Positions 62,821 to 64,000 of a DNA stretch of 64,000 nucleotides are shown piece by piece; position 1 is the first letter of the stretch; every line of letters starts with the position of its first letter. The notes beneath the pieces were generated by a model that had not been told where the DNA came from, did no database searches, and worked only from the letters and a program-made list of their open reading frames with translations. The DNA is from an uncultured Alistipes sp. (GTDB lineage: Bacteria > Bacteroidota > Bacteroidia > Bacteroidales > Rikenellaceae), in assembly GCA_900546065.1 (NCBI GenBank), contig URBK01000005.1, positions 1 through 64,000 of the forward strand, given 5' to 3'. A program made the translations under genes and the position numbers.

Positions 62821-64000
62821 TTATAGCCCCTTTCGCATCGGCTGCCGCCGTGCCCACGGCATGATGCCGGCGGGCGGCTGCTGCTTCATCAGAAGGTGGC
62901 GCATGCGCTCCATATAGGGCTGCGTATGGCGGAAGAAGAGCCTGTATCCCGCGCAGAGGGCGTTCAGCCCTGCGTCGCCCGACTTGGAGGCGGCAAAGCG
63001 GTGCTTCGGGCACTCGCCGTGGCAGAGCATGCGGTATTGGCAGCGGAGGCACTCTCGCGGCAATGTATTGCGCTTGGCAAGGCCGAACTGCAACTGCCGC
63101 TCCGACCCGAAGATGTCGCGCAGAGTGTCGTGTCCGATATTTCCGAGCAGGTATTCGGGGTAGACGAAGTGGTCGCAGGGGTAGACGTCGCCGTTATGTT
63201 CGACGACAAGAGTCTCGCCGCATGTCTCGCACATGGAGCAGACGCCCGGCGGCACGTTCATATAGTTGGCCAGCGTGGCGTCGAAGAGCTGCACGAAGCA
63301 TCGCCCGACATCCTCGCGCACCCATACGTCGAAGACGTCGCACATGAACTCTCCGAATGCCGCGGCAGATATCGACCACGGGGCCGGTACGGCCCCCTCG
63401 GTTGCGGGCGGCACGATGTGTGGGCGCGTGGCGCCCTGCTCCATGATGACATGTTCCGATACGGGCAGGAACTGTATGAAGTCGGTTACGGACCTCAGAA
63501 AGCGGTAAACCTCGGCTCCGCGTCCTGCGGAGCGGGCGTTGATGGTAGCGAGGATGTTGTACTCGACACCATGTCGGCGCATCATGTCGACCGTCTCCAT
63601 GACGCGGTCGAAGGTACCTTTGCCGCGGCGGTGGCGGCGGAAGGCGTCATGTATGTCTTGCGGGCCGTCGAGCGAGACACCTATGAGGAAGTTGTTCGCG
63701 CGGAAGAGGTCGCACCACCGTTCGTCGACCAAAGTGCCGTTTGTCTGCAGCGTATTGACGATGCGTTTGCCTGCGGCGTATCGCTGTTGCAGCTCCATGG
63801 CGCGCACGAACCAGTCGTATCCCGCTATCAAAGGCTCGCCCCCATGCCAGACGAAGGTGACCGTATCGGCATCCGTCCCCTCTATATATTGTTGTATGTA
63901 GCGCTCCAGCAGGTCGAAATCCATGCGCGGTTCGCGCCCGCCGTATATGGCGGCCTTGTCGAGGTAGTAGCAGTAGGCGCAGTCGAGGTTGCAGGCCGAG
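62821..64000 (-). CDS. Radical SAM/SPASM protein, anaerobic sulfatase maturase type (5' end missing)
   Basis: Enzyme of the anSME family, which oxidises Cys or Ser of sulfatases to formylglycine. The gene enters from the right edge and shows the cluster motif C-x3-C-x2-C as CNLDCAYCYY close to the edge, then WHGGEPL and SLDGPQ. A Cys-rich SPASM region follows (CSMCETCG, CDHFV, CLRCQYRMLCHGECPKHRF), which would bind two auxiliary clusters. Only a few dozen N-terminal residues should be missing. An ATG at 63924 is internal, as the motif lies upstream of it. No sulfatase is in the window, so other peptide substrates remain possible. Confidence 0.87.
   Translation of the reverse strand, partial: SACNLDCAYCYYLDKAAIYGGREPRMDFDLLERYIQQYIEGTDADTVTFVWHGGEPLIAGYDWFVRAMELQQRYAAGKRIVNTLQTNGTLVDERWCDLFRANNFLIGVSLDGPQDIHDAFRRHRRGKGTFDRVMETVDMMRRHGVEYNILATINARSAGRGAEVYRFLRSVTDFIQFLPVSEHVIMEQGATRPHIVPPATEGAVPAPWSISAAAFGEFMCDVFDVWVREDVGRCFVQLFDATLANYMNVPPGVCSMCETCGETLVVEHNGDVYPCDHFVYPEYLLGNIGHDTLRDIFGSERQLQFGLAKRNTLPRECLRCQYRMLCHGECPKHRFAASKSGDAGLNALCAGYRLFFRHTQPYMERMRHLLMKQQPPAGIMPWARRQPMRKGL

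Overview
The window looks like a chromosomal segment of a GC-rich Bacteroidales bacterium, most like Alistipes/Rikenellaceae. The evidence is the repeated Bacteroidetes -7 element TAnnTTTG in front of many genes, weak or absent Shine-Dalgarno sites for most genes, a Bacteroidetes-type V-ATPase operon, the acyltransferase-argG-argC-argD cluster, a GH92 mannosidase lipoprotein and an anaerobic sulfatase-maturase relative. The genus is an inference, not a measurement. I see no insertion sequence, phage, CRISPR array, rRNA or tRNA, so most of the window is housekeeping and biosynthesis.

Layout. 1-4.6 kb: end of a V-type ATPase operon (A partial, B, D, I, K) whose K subunit keeps the residues that bind Na+ in the Enterococcus enzyme. 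4.7-10.9 kb: lipoprotein glutaminyl cyclase, stand-alone homocysteine methyltransferase, M20 amidohydrolase, RNase R and MqnC (futalosine route to menaquinone). 11-18.3 kb: trigger factor, ClpP, ClpX, transketolase, Hpt, QueE and an FtsB/DivIC-like protein. 18.4-32.2 kb: an arginine block, with argR divergent from carA-carB, followed by an N-acylglutamate synthase candidate, argG, argC, argD, argB, an ArgE-type deacylase, argH and thiL. The ornithine carbamoyltransferase-type gene is not in the window.

32.2-38 kb (minus strand): crcB, then ackA, ptb, buk, aroQ and a flippase, a short-chain acyl kinase cluster suggesting acetate plus butyrate or branched-acid formation. 38-43.7 kb: GH92 lipoprotein, proB-proA, response regulator. 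43.8-49.8 kb: DUF349 protein, CTP synthase, YidC. 49.9-56.5 kb (minus strand): complete trp operon in the order trpB-E-G-D-C-F-A, preceded by what reads as a classical transcription attenuator. This has a 27-codon leader peptide with three consecutive Trp codons, a strong SD, a competing antiterminator strand and a terminator. It is the most striking element here.

56.7-64 kb: aldo/keto reductase; two paralogous M28 peptidase lipoproteins flanking an ABC transporter/GntR(YtrA-like)/unknown-membrane-protein cassette with a palindromic operator just downstream of its promoter; and a radical SAM/SPASM maturase that runs off the right edge.
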